Assembly: GCA_024195585.1 (NCBI GenBank)
Contig: SWBL01000111.1
Coordinates: 80,171 to 144,170, forward strand
Length of the DNA stretch: 64,000 nt
From: Aureobasidium sp. EXF-3400
Lineage: Eukaryota; Ascomycota; Dothideomycetes; Dothideales; Saccotheciaceae
Direction: 5' to 3'
Every line of letters starts with the position of its first letter. The first letter of the stretch is position 1. Both the position numbers and the translations under genes were made by a program. Shown here piece by piece: positions 34,770 through 44,318 of the stretch. Under the pieces are notes generated by a model that was not told the DNA's origin, searched no databases, and saw only the letters and a program-made list of their open reading frames with translations.

Positions 34770-35726
34770 GAATACATTGTCCAGGTCGATAGTTCAATTG
34801 GAGTATCATCTCTTCGGATTTGAGATAGAAATTGGGATCAGAGTTAAAACTCAAGAACACGATGAACGGTTCTTACGAATTTCGAGTGATGCAATCAGAA
34901 GAGGCGAGATGATACAAGTTTGAATTGCGGTAATAACCATCATCTATCCCATGTGATCAAGCTTTTGCCTAGGACCGGATCTGGTACAGTGTGATGTGGA
35001 ACAAAGAAAGAGAAAGAACAAAGAGCGAACAAAGAAAATCTGGCCTGCACGACCTCGAGAACAGAGGGAAAACCGTCAAAGACCACCGCGTCGAGACCGA
35101 TTGAGAAACGCTTCCAAAACCATGCAACTGCAAGTCTTTTGCAAACAGCTCCCGTGCTCCTTCAATTCCATATGCCTGTCGTGCTTGAAAGTGTTCGAAG
35201 TTGTCTGGAACTGGCAAAGCTGGGCATTACAATCGAGTTGACGTTCGAGGAGAGAAGATGAAGACAAAGAACGTGACGAGATGCTATCATGCTCTCTTTG
35301 GATCTGTGACCCAAGTGATTGATCGATCGCAGATGTTGGTTGAGAAGAGTGTATGTCCAGAGTGTGTGTCAGAGGAAGGCAACTCGATGGCGAATATGGT
35401 CGTTTCGTTGGTAGAGCTTTGGTCATGGGTGCCGTAGTGGGATGCTGCAACAGAAGAAGAGGAAGAAGAAACGAAAAGCCTCCAAGAAACGAAACGTTGT
35501 CTGTGAGAGCTCTGTGACCCGAGAAGGTAGTGTCGAGTTTTGAGTAGAAGAGGACGGTCCGGCGCCTCAATAGGGCGAAAGGGTCATCTCGATGGAAGAG
35601 CTTTTGACGACGAGTAAGATGATGTGTTGCTGCAGAAGAAGAAAAGGCTACAATGACGATTGTGAGAGGATGATTTTGCGTTTGTTGTGATGTGAGACCC
35701 AAGAGAGTCGTTCCAATGAGGGTGCA
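34770..35726. other. Intergenic, no gene supported
   Basis: A 208-codon minus-strand frame (35702-35076) is open but Ser/Thr/Leu-rich without domain character. Short blocks here (CTGTGACCCGAGAAGG near 35510) match sequence downstream of the paralogous gene at 37017 (CTGTGACCCGAGTAAG near 36834). This is better explained as duplicated 3' flank. Confidence 0.5.
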
Positions 35727-36170
35727 TCATTTGTTGTCGCGGACTTCGCTGGTGATGGTCACAAAGTCTTCGCAGCGGGGTTGTTGGTAGTGAGTCGCGT
35801 CGTCAGGGGTAGTCGTGGTGGTAGTGACAGGCTCAGGGCATGAGACAGTAGGGCCAGGTGAGTCAACTTCAACGATGTCGGGGTAGATTTCAAACCAGAG
35901 GCCATTGCGGCCGCTCTGGGGCCAAAAAATGGCGCGCAGTGATCTCTGAGGGCGAGTAGTGCGGATAGGAGCAGGTTCTTGCTTGCCTCCATTGGTCTGG
36001 ATAGGTCTTGCTGAGTGGCGGATGTTGACTTTGATGCTGCCATCTAGAACGATGCTCTCGCAGCGGAAGTTGATACGGGGGACGTCGACGGTATTGCGTC
36101 CAGGAGAGTTGGCGGCGGTCAGCTTCTCATTGAGAACGCGAAGTCTTGGATCGACAGCAAAGGTCTTCAT
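35727..36170 (-). CDS. Small protein of unknown function, tandem paralog 1
   Basis: 147 residues, single exon. The N-terminus MKTFAVDPRLRVLNEKL is shared with the next gene upstream (MKTFVVEPRLAALNKKL at 37421), followed in both by a short variable loop and INF-C, then by a central block with TTRPQRSLRAIFWPQSGRNGLWFEIYPDIVEVD (35-residue region around 75-115) matching TTPIRRVVNVIFTPDPNKIG---HYPKIKEID. The C-terminus is Thr/Pro-rich and diverged. There is no signal peptide, membrane segment or known domain. The promoter region also carries a conserved element (36291-36322). Confidence 0.7.
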   Translation of the reverse strand: MKTFAVDPRLRVLNEKLTAANSPGRNTVDVPRINFRCESIVLDGSIKVNIRHSARPIQTNGGKQEPAPIRTTRPQRSLRAIFWPQSGRNGLWFEIYPDIVEVDSPGPTVSCPEPVTTTTTTPDDATHYQQPRCEDFVTITSEVRDNK

Positions 36171-37016
36171 GATGGTTGATCGTGGTTTGATGTTGATGGT
36201 GTGTAAGTAAGGAAGGCAGATAGGGACGCGTGTTTGGAGTGCGCGTATGTGGTTTGTGTGCGAGACGGGAAAAACACGAGACGGAAAATCTCACAAACAA
36301 ACAACTTCTCGAGTGCCGAGCCCGGTCTGAGGCTACTTCCATCTGACGATTGATTCTGTAATCTGGACGATGAGATGAGTTGATATCTAGCTAATTTCAC
36401 ACCCTTCTACAAAACTTCTCCCATCAGCTCCGCACTAGAACACAAGAAAAAGAAGAAACAAGACAAAAGCAAAGAGATGAACAAAGAGTTGGCATGATTG
36501 ACTATGCTAACCACTATTCCATCGTGGTCTGATTACTGCAAGACGCGATCGAAGAAAGAAAACAAAACCAATTCAGAAACACCCCGATTCCCTCCAGCTG
36601 CAAGTTCATAGCATGTAACTCCCAAACTCCTGATCCCCTTCCGCCATCCCTGAAACTGTTTGTCATTACCAGCAAGAGGATTGTTCTGAGACACCAAGAA
36701 GGTGATGCTTGAAAGTCTCTTGATGAAGAACCAGGTCGCTGCTGTGATAGTACACTGCTGGTGATGAGTGTTGTTGTGTCTATATGTAAGAAGAAGCCGA
36801 ACGCTATGAGAGATTGTTGTGACGTCTGCGCTTCTGTGACCCGAGTAAGTTGTTCTGTCGGTAGAAGGAAAGGGGTGTGTTATACGTACTCAGAAAATGT
36901 GTTGTAAAAGAACGCAGAACTGTGCCTTGACCCAAGAATCAAGTCGTCAAGTGTTGTAGATGGATGCGTCAATGGTTGCAGACCCGATTGACGACCCAGG
37001 GTGCGTGTTTTGAGAG
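36171..37016. other. Intergenic between tandem paralogs
   Basis: It holds the 5' flank of the gene at 35727 and the 3' flank of the gene at 37017. CTCGAGTGCCGAGCC near 36308-36322 is repeated in front of the second paralog. Otherwise nothing recognised. Confidence 0.5.
36291..36322 (-). promoter_or_regulatory. Conserved upstream element, copy 1
   Basis: CACAAACAAACAACTTCTCGAGTGCCGAGCC on the plus strand, about 121 bp upstream of the start of paralog 1. It matches 37544-37576 at the same distance from paralog 2, suggesting a retained promoter or leader element. Confidence 0.5.
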
Positions 37017-37421
37017 TTACTGGATCAGCCAAAACTTGCCGCCACCGTTGGGAATGTCCTGATCAAAGACAAGGCCAGCCTCGAACTCAGCGTAGGAGGC
37101 TGGATCAATCTCCTTGATCTTGGGGTAGTGTCCACCGTGCTGATGGCCGATCTTGTTTGGGTCAGGCGTGAAAATGACATTGACAACGCGGCGAATGGGA
37201 GTAGTGTCGTTGGGGTTGTAGTCGTCCATGCCTCTGTGAGCTTCGGCCAGAGCAGTAGGGAGACGAATGGGGACGAGGAACTTGCCGTAAACGAAGGTCT
37301 TAAAGGTTGCCTTGCAAAGGAAGTTGATTACAGGCTTTTCCATGGTGGTAGGTTCGGTGGTGTTGGCGGCCAGCTTCTTGTTGAGGGCAGCCAGTCTGGG
37401 TTCAACGACGAAGGTCTTCAT
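37017..37421 (-). CDS. Small protein of unknown function, tandem paralog 2
   Basis: 134 residues, single exon, paralogous to the gene at 35727. Shared features are MKTF-V-PRL--LN-KL at the start, a conserved INF-C motif, a basic stretch before V-IF-P, and a YP-I-EID motif near residue 105. The C-terminus (FDQDIPNGGGKFWLIQ) is not shared. No signal peptide or known domain is visible; function unknown. Better conserved composition and codon use than in paralog 1 suggest that it is under protein-level selection, but this is only a visual impression. Confidence 0.75.
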   Translation of the reverse strand: MKTFVVEPRLAALNKKLAANTTEPTTMEKPVINFLCKATFKTFVYGKFLVPIRLPTALAEAHRGMDDYNPNDTTPIRRVVNVIFTPDPNKIGHQHGGHYPKIKEIDPASYAEFEAGLVFDQDIPNGGGKFWLIQ

Positions 37422-37543
37422 GGTCAGGATGGCTGATGATGTTTGATGGAGTGTAGATGTTCAGGGGTTGGAAGGGTGAAGACGCGTGAGTGGTGCGCGT
37501 GAGCGTTGTTGGGGACGTGAGAGGAAGACGAGACGAGATGAAG

Positions 37544-37576
37544 AGACGCACAAACGACTACTCGAGCGCCGAGCCG
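37544..37576 (-). promoter_or_regulatory. Conserved upstream element, copy 2
   Basis: GCACAAACGACTACTCGAGCGCCGAGCC on the plus strand, about 123 bp upstream of paralog 2. It is the counterpart of 36291-36322. Confidence 0.5.
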
Positions 37577-37979
37577 ATCTGCCAATGCCGCACCCGGGTA
37601 CCAACGTAGTAGATCCTGTCTTCTAGTCACGTCAAATCAAATAAAAAAAGACCTCTGTAAGTGTCTAGTGATCTATCAGCGGTCTTGTTGTCCAAGTCGG
37701 ACGATCTTGCGGTCTGTTTTGGGGAAGAACACTCTGTCATGAGCATGCTTTCGGCCGGGTATATTACACGAACTCAGAACTCTTCACGAGAGACTACATT
37801 ATGACGCTTGTGATTTTGATTAGGTTCTTGAATACCGTCAGTGTCTGGAAAACCTCAAATGAACTGCCATCTCAAGACATCTCTTTCTCCGACCCCTTGG
37901 ACTCCGCGACTTCGACCCCGACCCCTGAACGAGAGAGAGAAAAGAAAATGAGAAAAACCCAGTGCTGTTAAACCTGCTA

Positions 37980-38272
37980 TGCTCTGGTAAAGAGTCTTGC
38001 ATGCCATCCGCTGACTTTTTGTGATTGTTTGATATTGTGTTCGCTGCTCCGAAAGAAAAAACCGCCCCTGGGTATCTGGCTGTCTGCGGAGCCACCGCTG
38101 TTGAAGAGAAACTCAAATGACCAAAGACCTACCATATCCTGGTAGGGTATCGTGCATCTCGTCCGCTAGCAATTCCCCCTGATGATGTTATGCTCGCTGC
38201 TCCAAAAAGAAAACCACCCCTGGGTATCTGGCTGTCTGCGGAGCCACCGCTGCTGGAAAGAAGCTTGAATGA
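37980..38272. repeat. Two direct copies, period 153 bp
   Basis: The strongly matching 79-bp cores are 38041-38119 and 38194-38272 (TCGCTGCTCC...CCTGGGTATCTGGCTG...GCGGAGCCACCGCTG). Weaker similarity extends about 60 bp to the left of each (CTGGTA, TGCAT, TCCGCT). It lies between paralog 2 and the second F-box-like gene. Confidence 0.85.
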
Positions 38273-38396
38273 TTGAGGTCTTGACGAGACACTGCAAAGT
38301 AGTTCGTGATGAACCTAGGGAGAAGAGGGAGTCAGTTGAACTGTCGTAGTACGAGTCAAAGGAAAGGGCGACTAACCTTTGCGAGCTGTCGAATGC

Positions 38397-39089
38397 TCAA
38401 GGTCCGTATGAGGGACGGGGTCTGCTATTTCTCTTTCTTCTCTCGAAGTTGGTCTTGAACCACTCCATGTGATGGTCAATACAATCCAGGATGATTCTGA
38501 ACTCGTCGACGCCCATGCCACCAGTACCGTTGGTCTTGATGCACTCCATCAGGTTCTCCTCAATGTCTTCCACCATGGTGACGCCGACCCGTAAACAGTA
38601 TGCCTCGTGACGATGATCGACGAGGTGGGTGCTAAGAGACTCCATGCCTCCTTTGAGCTCCCTGATAGTGACTTCCTCATTCTCAGCCACATCGATCTGT
38701 ATCTCGTAGTTGTGTTTGGCGACAATACGGTGGATGATTTCGACGCGGCGGAAGTGGGCGCTGCTGTCCTTGCCGACGCTCTCTAGCCATTTGAAGGCTT
38801 CTTCGCGAAGGTCGTGCTGTATGGTGGTATCGATGATCAAAAGACAGTTGCTGAAATACACGGGCATCAGCTCGGATGCGATTGTTGAACAGGAATCCAT
38901 CAAGGCGACAGGGGCTTGTGGGCTCTTCCAGGCCGGACTGAGAAGGCCAATGTTGACTGATGAGTTGGTGCGGTTACGGGTTAGGAGCTGGTAAATTTCG
39001 TACCTGATCTCCTTAGGAAGATCAAGGAATCCGGTTGCGGGAGTCTGGCATGATGGATCTGCGATAGGGATGACCAAGGGTTGAGACAT
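38397..39089 (-). CDS. F-box-like (LPKEIRYEIY) protein
   Basis: About 230 residues from the ATG at 39089; an in-frame ATG at 39170 lies at the predicted TATA box and so is not used in this model. The motif FLDLPKEIRYEIYQLL lies near residue 20. It is followed by the pattern usual in these fungal families: a check of ancestors or contacts (PVALMDSCSTIASELMPVYFSNC), then a helix-rich remainder with FRRVEIIHRIVAKHNYEIQI and a basic C-terminus (FERRKRNSRPRPSYGP). It shares a core promoter with the acidic F-box-like gene at 30377, but the coding parts are only distantly alike. Function unknown. Confidence 0.8.
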   Translation of the reverse strand: MSQPLVIPIADPSCQTPATGFLDLPKEIRYEIYQLLTRNRTNSSVNIGLLSPAWKSPQAPVALMDSCSTIASELMPVYFSNCLLIIDTTIQHDLREEAFKWLESVGKDSSAHFRRVEIIHRIVAKHNYEIQIDVAENEEVTIRELKGGMESLSTHLVDHRHEAYCLRVGVTMVEDIEENLMECIKTNGTGGMGVDEFRIILDCIDHHMEWFKTNFERRKRNSRPRPSYGP

Positions 39090-39171
39090 GGTGCAAGGTG
39101 TCACTCGCGAGAGGGGCAGTCGCGTATGTCTTAGTAGGGAGAAGGGAGAGAGAGGAGGTTGTGGAAGCAAC

Positions 39172-39187
39172 TCATATAGGGCTCTCG
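39172..39187 (-). promoter_or_regulatory. TATA core promoter shared with the gene at 30377
   Basis: The minus-strand sequence CGAGAGCCCTATATGA lies 83 bp upstream of the start codon. It is nearly identical to 31764-31780. It marks the start at 39089 as the likely one. Confidence 0.6.
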
Positions 39188-39850
39188 TCGATGTCGAATG
39201 ATAGTCGACGCTCGATCGTCGACGAGGGTCAAGTGAGCGTCTCGTGAGTAGTGTCGATCACGTCGACGACGTCGAAGTAATCGGGATAGTAGAAGTGAGT
39301 ACGACCCGGTATTCGACGTCAAAGGAAGACAATGTTCGACCGTCGATGAGAGTCGAAGGTTAAGGGAGCATCTTACCGTAAGCAAACTCAATCATACTAC
39401 AAGAACGAAGTCGACGACGTCGAAGTGGTCGAGATAGTGTAAGTGAGTAGAACCCGGTACTCGTACTCGACGTCGAATAGAGGACGATAGTCGACTGTCG
39501 ACGAGGACTAAGTAAGTGTCTTCTCGTGGAAAAAGTCAGTTACATTACAACGGCGTCGATGTGTCTGGGATAGTATCAACAAGTATAGCCCAGTATTCGT
39601 ATTCGAAGTTCGGCGTACTGTTCTTCCATCCTCAATAATCTAATGATTTAGTAGGCTTTATAACAATTTAGTAGGCTTTATATCACAATCATTAGCAGGT
39701 GTACTGTCGTTTATATAGCAGCCGAAACGAGATTTATATACTCATAGAAATTCAAGTCCTTGCTTTGCTTCGGACGCAAAAGGATCTCCCTTGCATTGAT
39801 TTGGAGCCGGAGAGATATCCCTCTCGTCCACAAATCCTAGCTCTCATCAA
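39188..39850. repeat. CGTCGA-rich degenerate tandem repeats, second locus
   Basis: Three to four related blocks begin near 39188, 39261, 39399 and 39548 (GTCGACGACGTCGAAGTAATCGGGATAGTAG and its variants; ACCCGGTATTCGACGTC and CCCGGTACTCGTACTCGACGTC). The same motifs occur at 31785-32150. At 39750-39800 a short segment also resembles 32205-32250 (CTCCCTTGC block). Confidence 0.6.
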
Positions 39851-40369
39851 GTGTGACAAGAAATCCGCAATGACCGTGCATTTCTATAGCTACTTGTCAT
39901 TGCGATAACATGGGAGATTTGTGGAAAATAGTGATTCTTCCGGCAAGCAGACTGATTTGGTACCTGTATAAACTCATACACATTTGCTAAACTTGTATAT
40001 CGTCCGCTGAATTGTGGTGCAGTCGTGGCTTTGTGCCGACATCACTCAATCCGAGAAGAGTCTTTGCATTCCTATAGTGATTCCCGGCCTGATATCTATG
40101 ATTGAGATATCATCTCCCAAAGGCTTCTGAGATCTGGAAGAGACTTCTGTAGCGGACATTACAGATTTCCAAAAAGTATTCATACATTGCTGTAGCTGCT
40201 TCTGTGATGAATCTTGGAATACAATTTTATCGATGTTTCCAATCGCTGGATCTTCAAGGCTTTTTTCGGATTCTTCATACTCGTATTGTTGTCGCGTTGG
40301 TTCAATTACAGTATAACCGGTAACTTGTCTCGATTCTACTTCTGCGTGTCTTGACAGACGCACAAAGTG
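39851..40369. other. Flank and possible 3' exon of the next gene
   Basis: 40046-40330 on the minus strand is open in one frame and could be a further exon of the gene at 40370 (51-nt intron GTATAA...TCGAG). The evidence is weak. Otherwise AT-rich with nothing recognised. Confidence 0.35.
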
Positions 40370-41287
40370 TTAATTATACATCTCGGCTACATCTTGTGGC
40401 GAGGTCGTGGCCGAGATTAATCTGGGCATGCTTTCTTCCTCAGCTTGCTTAAGAAGATAGTCCTCATAGTCGTCATAGCCCTCATCGTCTTCACAGCAGC
40501 AACAATAGCATGAGACACCCCGTTGGGCCTCTTTGTCTTTCTCATATGCCCATTTCCGTTCCTGTTTCTTCCATTCATACCATTCTCGTACTTGGTAAAT
40601 TTCTTCGTGAGCGATAGAGAGATGTCTGATGCCTAGAAAAACAATGGGAGAGTCGACAAGGCTGTTTGCAAACTTGTTTCTGATGGTGATACTCATTAAT
40701 GTTAGGGCTTGTGACGAGATCCAGTTACCGTAAGCAAAAAGCTCGACGTGTACGGCTTTCATACCGGCAATTTTGATATTGCAATCGATGATAACGGATT
40801 CTAGTCGCAGACTGCGGAGGTAGTCTACGATGAACGGATCCAGACGGGCATATAACTTGATCATTTGAGCTGTAGCTTTCCACTGGTCGATAGGTTTGCC
40901 GAGTCCTTGTGAGTGTTTTGTTTCGTTGTATCTGAGCCGAAGGTTGATCATGCGAAAGTACAGAGGCGGGATCTCTCTTTGCATCCCACTGCAGGTAAAC
41001 ATGAGTGCTACGAGCGGCAATGGATAGGGTTTTCTGGGGTCCAAATCCAGCAATTCAGTATAGTATCCGTCCTGCTCAGAGATATGAAGGTCGTATATGT
41101 GATTGCGGAGCTCGCCTGGCAGGTCCATGAAAGATCTGTCTTGAGTCTTCCATTGTTTCAGAGCGCTGATGAAAGTCGGGGAGAGCGTTCCGTATTCTAA
41201 TCTATGCTGAGGAGTCGGAACTGGTTTCTCTAGTGATGGCACTGCTTGCATGACTTTGAGCGTAGAGGAGGATTTGTCGTAGGACAA
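40370..41287 (-). CDS. F-box-like (LPGELRNHIY) protein
   Basis: 305 residues. After a 50-residue N-terminal extension comes the motif SFMDLPGELRNHIYDLHI. Next is the typical PLPLVALMFTCSGMQREIPPLYFRMINLRLRY segment seen in many fungal F-box-like proteins, then mixed helix/strand (YLRSLRLESVIIDCNIKIAG). The C-terminal third has a charged EWYEWKKQERKW region and a cysteine run (CYCCCC) before an acidic tail. A possible splice at its end could extend it by about 95 residues (down to 40046). Third such gene within 11 kb. Function unknown. Confidence 0.78.
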   Translation of the reverse strand: MSYDKSSSTLKVMQAVPSLEKPVPTPQHRLEYGTLSPTFISALKQWKTQDRSFMDLPGELRNHIYDLHISEQDGYYTELLDLDPRKPYPLPLVALMFTCSGMQREIPPLYFRMINLRLRYNETKHSQGLGKPIDQWKATAQMIKLYARLDPFIVDYLRSLRLESVIIDCNIKIAGMKAVHVELFAYGNWISSQALTLMSITIRNKFANSLVDSPIVFLGIRHLSIAHEEIYQVREWYEWKKQERKWAYEKDKEAQRGVSCYCCCCEDDEGYDDYEDYLLKQAEEESMPRLISATTSPQDVAEMYN

Positions 41288-41757
41288 GAAAAGTCAAGGC
41301 AAACAACCTTCAACTCTTCGGTATAAGAGTTGATAACGACTGTTATAGAAGCAAGAGGTTCGTCTTCAGACATGAGAGTCGAGGGTGTGCTGCTTTCGAG
41401 GCTTCATAAGGATGCTGGTGCCTGAGACGCGTTGGACGCCTGACTTGGGGTGTGGTCCGAGTTGGAGAAACTGGAGCAGGAATATTTGGTTCAGTCATAG
41501 CGTACAATCTATCTCAGAGGGATCTGACTAATTGAGTTGAGTGCTTGATGTTGGAGTGAAGGGTGTCATAGAGTGCTCGAGGCTCAGGATATTGTTGGCA
41601 TCGAGATCGTTATCGAAGGCAACGTGGAAAGGCATCAATCGCACCTTCCGCCGAGTGGCAGCTCATACCCCGCAACAGTGACGACGCGTCCCCTAAACTT
41701 GCACCCCTCAAAGCAGCATCCTCATATCGCATCTGTACATACAACAAAACCACAAGC
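41288..41757. promoter_or_regulatory. Divergent promoter region
   Basis: 470 bp between the F-box-like gene (minus) and the SDR-like gene (plus). No gene is seen. The last 60 bp before 41758 are C/A-rich, as in fungal leaders. Confidence 0.5.
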
Positions 41758-42607
41758 ATGAAGATTATCGTCACAGGTTGCACTGGTCTGGTCGGCTCCG
41801 AGGTTGTGCGCTCGGCCATCAAGCATCAGTTCATCACTCACATCTACGCCGTCACCCGCAAACCCCTCGACCCCAAGATTGCCGACAACCCAAAGGTCAC
41901 TCAGATCATCCACGAGGACTTTGAACAATGGCCCGATCATCTTTTGCGACTGTTCGAACATGAGGGTGTCAGAGGGTGTATCTGGTAAGCTTTCTTGCCA
42001 ATCCATCTCCCCTAATCCACGACCCCTGCCCACCATCAATCGGACGAGAAGATAAGGATAGAGAGCTAACCACACATCTAACAGGTGCATCGGCGGCTGG
42101 GTCAACAAATTCGCCTCCCTAGAAGAAGCTCAACGCATCAACATCTCCCTCGCGCACACAGCCGCCGAAACCTTCGCCACAACCCTCTGCCCCTCCCCCG
42201 CCGAAATCTCCCAAACAAAAAACAAACGCGGCATCGCCTTCCGCTTCATCTACATGTCCTGCGCCGGCGCCGAGCAAAACCCCTTTGCATCCCTCTGGTG
42301 GAGTGCCGATAGCAGAAAAATGAAGGGAGCTGCTGAAAAAGGTCTTTTCGAATTGGCTGATTCGCGCAATCCTGGCAGTTTGGAGTGCTATAGTTTGAGA
42401 TTGGGAAAGGTGCTTCCTGGTGGACATACTGTGTATAATTTGACGACTATGGGGGTTAGTCAGAGTATTTCGGATGCTCATGTTGCTAAGTGTGCTATCA
42501 ATACCGTGATTGATGGACGCACTAAGGAAGAGGGTGGAAGGATTTTGGAGAATGCAGACTGTTTGGGTGATGATTGGGCTACCATCAACAGTCTCGCTAT
42601 TGATTAG
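41758..42607 (+). CDS. NAD(P)-binding Rossmann-fold protein (atypical SDR/NmrA-like)
   Basis: Two exons, 41758-41984 and 42085-42607, with a 100-nt intron (GTAAGC donor, GCTAAC then ACAG acceptor), giving 249 residues. The N-terminus MKIIVTGCTGLVGSEVVRSAI carries the TGxxGxxG-type dinucleotide-binding motif of atypical short-chain dehydrogenases. The beta-2 strand HIYAVTRKP lacks an obvious NAD-type acidic residue and has TRK, compatible with NADP. The remainder (FRFIYMSCAGAEQNPFASLWW, ADSRKMKGAAEKGLFELA) resembles fungal nucleoside-diphosphate-sugar epimerase-like or HTATIP2-like proteins. Substrate unknown. Confidence 0.85.
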
Positions 42608-42903
42608 ACAAGACATGGGTACAACGAAACGCGGAAGCTATGCATTATAACGATGGGAAGCACTTTTGGGTCTGGGATTATGGTTTTTTTGGAGTCATGG
42701 CATGGTATTCTTTCTTTCTCTTTCTTCGATTTCTCTTGTAAACATTCCTTGTCTTGTGCTGCGTTTTTGTTTGCAGTCTCAGGCAACAGTCATTCATGTT
42801 GTCATTGTCTCCCTTCGTGTGTCATGCCATTTCCAGTGCTCTCTTCTCACTTCTTTGATGACAGAGATAAATTTCGGTCTCATGTTTGGTGAGGTGTCAG
42901 TCA

Positions 42904-43617
42904 TCAAACCTCCTCATCCTCTTCATCCTCAACTTCGTTCTTGACAGCAGCGACCTTCTGCTTCTTGTTGGCGGGCATGGCGTTGTCCTCCTCGGCGTCT
43001 TCATCACCCTCTTCTTCCTCATCACTCTCGGTAGGGGCCCTCTTCTTTCCCCTTCCCTTGCCTTTGGCGGCTCCCTTGCCCTTGGCAGGAGCCTTGGGCT
43101 TCTTGGCACCAGCAGCACCAGACTTCTTGGTAGTGGTGGCAGTGGTGGTAGAGGCAGCAGTAGTAGGCGAGGAAGCAAGTTTCTTCAGCTGGTCCTTGAC
43201 GCCACGGAGGGTAGTCTTTTCTCCGAGTCCGGCAGCTATAGTTGAAGGAGGTCATGTTAGTATGATTATCGATCAGAAGAATGAAGAAAAGGGGGGATAA
43301 CGCAAGGATGAAGAGAGATGGGTAGGTGTGACAGAGAGGACGTAGAGGTGTTGATGAAACAGGACAGTATAGGATGGGATGGGATGGGATGAGATAGATC
43401 AAGTTGGATGAGACGAAACCAATCGCGATGGAACGGATCAGGTGCGGTAGAGCGAACGTAATGGAGTGTAACGTAGACAAGGACAAGAGACAAGGAGAGA
43501 GAACTTACGCCATGCATTCAGGATAGCCTGAGCGATTTCGTTGGTGATAGTGGCATTCAGTTCACCAAGAGCAGCAGCCAGGATGTAAACATTCTTGTCG
43601 TCCTCCCACTTGACCAT
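42904..43617 (-). CDS. Small protein with Myb-like start and Lys/Glu-rich tail
   Basis: Two exons, 43617-43509 and 43235-42904, giving about 146 residues, with a 273-nt intron, long for this window. The start MVKWEDDKNVYILAAALGE and the later LRGVKDQLKKLASS resemble a reduced SANT/Myb-like helix bundle found in small fungal nuclear proteins. The second half alternates Ala/Lys-rich segments (KKPKAPAKGKGAAKGKGRGKKRA) with acidic runs (ESDEEEEGDEDAEEDN) and a KKQK motif, so a nuclear, DNA- or chromatin-associated role is likely by composition. The intron contains four GGGAT pentamers (43373-43391). The start is supported by an A-rich context (CGCAACAATGG). Confidence 0.75.
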
Positions 43618-44318
43618 TGTTGCGGTAATCTGGTTGGTGTTGCGTTGTTCTGTGGTGGAAAGTGTAAGATCTTTAAGCTGTCAAGGCAGGTATCAACCGT
43701 GTGTCTTTGTGTTGCGTGTGGGAGTCTCGGAGGGGATGTGCAAGAGTGATCGAGAGGTCGGAAGCGATGTGCAGATGTGATCGAGAGTTCGGAGGGGATG
43801 TGCAAGAATCCGAAAGTGAGAGATTGGGGTGAGTATGTGCAAGTATGATCGCAAAAGCGTGGTGAAGAGATCTTGGTGGATATGGGCAAAGAGCATGAAA
43901 GGAAAGTGTTCGATGCGACGTACCTTGGGACTAAATTACGTTCGCGTCTCTGTATAGGATGGTCTTGCGATCGTTGAGATGTACACGCTGTTCGAGATGT
44001 TGTGGAGGAATAGCTCTCTGTCTGAAGAGGTCAGAAAGAAAGGGGAGTTAGAGGTTGTCCACGGTGCAAGTAAGTTCCGAAAAAGAAGAGCACAAGTGCA
44101 TGTCACGATCGTTCACTAGAACAGAACAACATAATTCGTTCACTCTCTAACTCCCACCTGGACTCAGCTCAACGGGGACACGCACCATGCCTCCGAATTG
44201 GAAAACCGAGAAACACCATTCCATATGCAAGATAAATCTCAAGCCATTACTGTACTATGTACCTCCTTCCCTTTAATCATGTATTGCTTATCGCTGGAAG
44301 TTCTTTTTCTACCTTATG
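43618..44318. other. Intergenic with a 31-bp minisatellite
   Basis: Upstream region of the small nuclear-type protein. Apart from the three 31-bp copies starting at 43727, nothing is recognised. Confidence 0.5.
43727..43819. repeat. 31-bp tandem repeat, about three copies
   Basis: The copies begin TCGGAGGGGATGTGCAAGAG (43727), TCGGAAGCGATGTGCAGATG (43758) and TCGGAGGGGATGTGCAAGAA (43789), the first two followed by TGATCGAGAG. The third decays after about 20 bp. Confidence 0.8.

Larger units (their letters stand above)
37422..38396. other. Intergenic with a 153-bp direct duplication
   Basis: It contains the conserved element at 37544-37576 and the direct repeat at about 37980-38272. A 92-codon minus-strand frame (38116-37838) overlaps the first repeat copy but has no convincing protein character. 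Confidence 0.5.

Noticed and set aside
35076..35702. Open 208-codon frame on the minus strand
   Set aside because: Low-complexity Ser/Thr/Leu content and no conserved block. Parts match the 3' flank of the paralog at 37017, so a duplicated flank is simpler.
42119..42616. 165-codon frame antisense to the SDR-like gene
   Set aside because: Complement of a well-supported coding exon.
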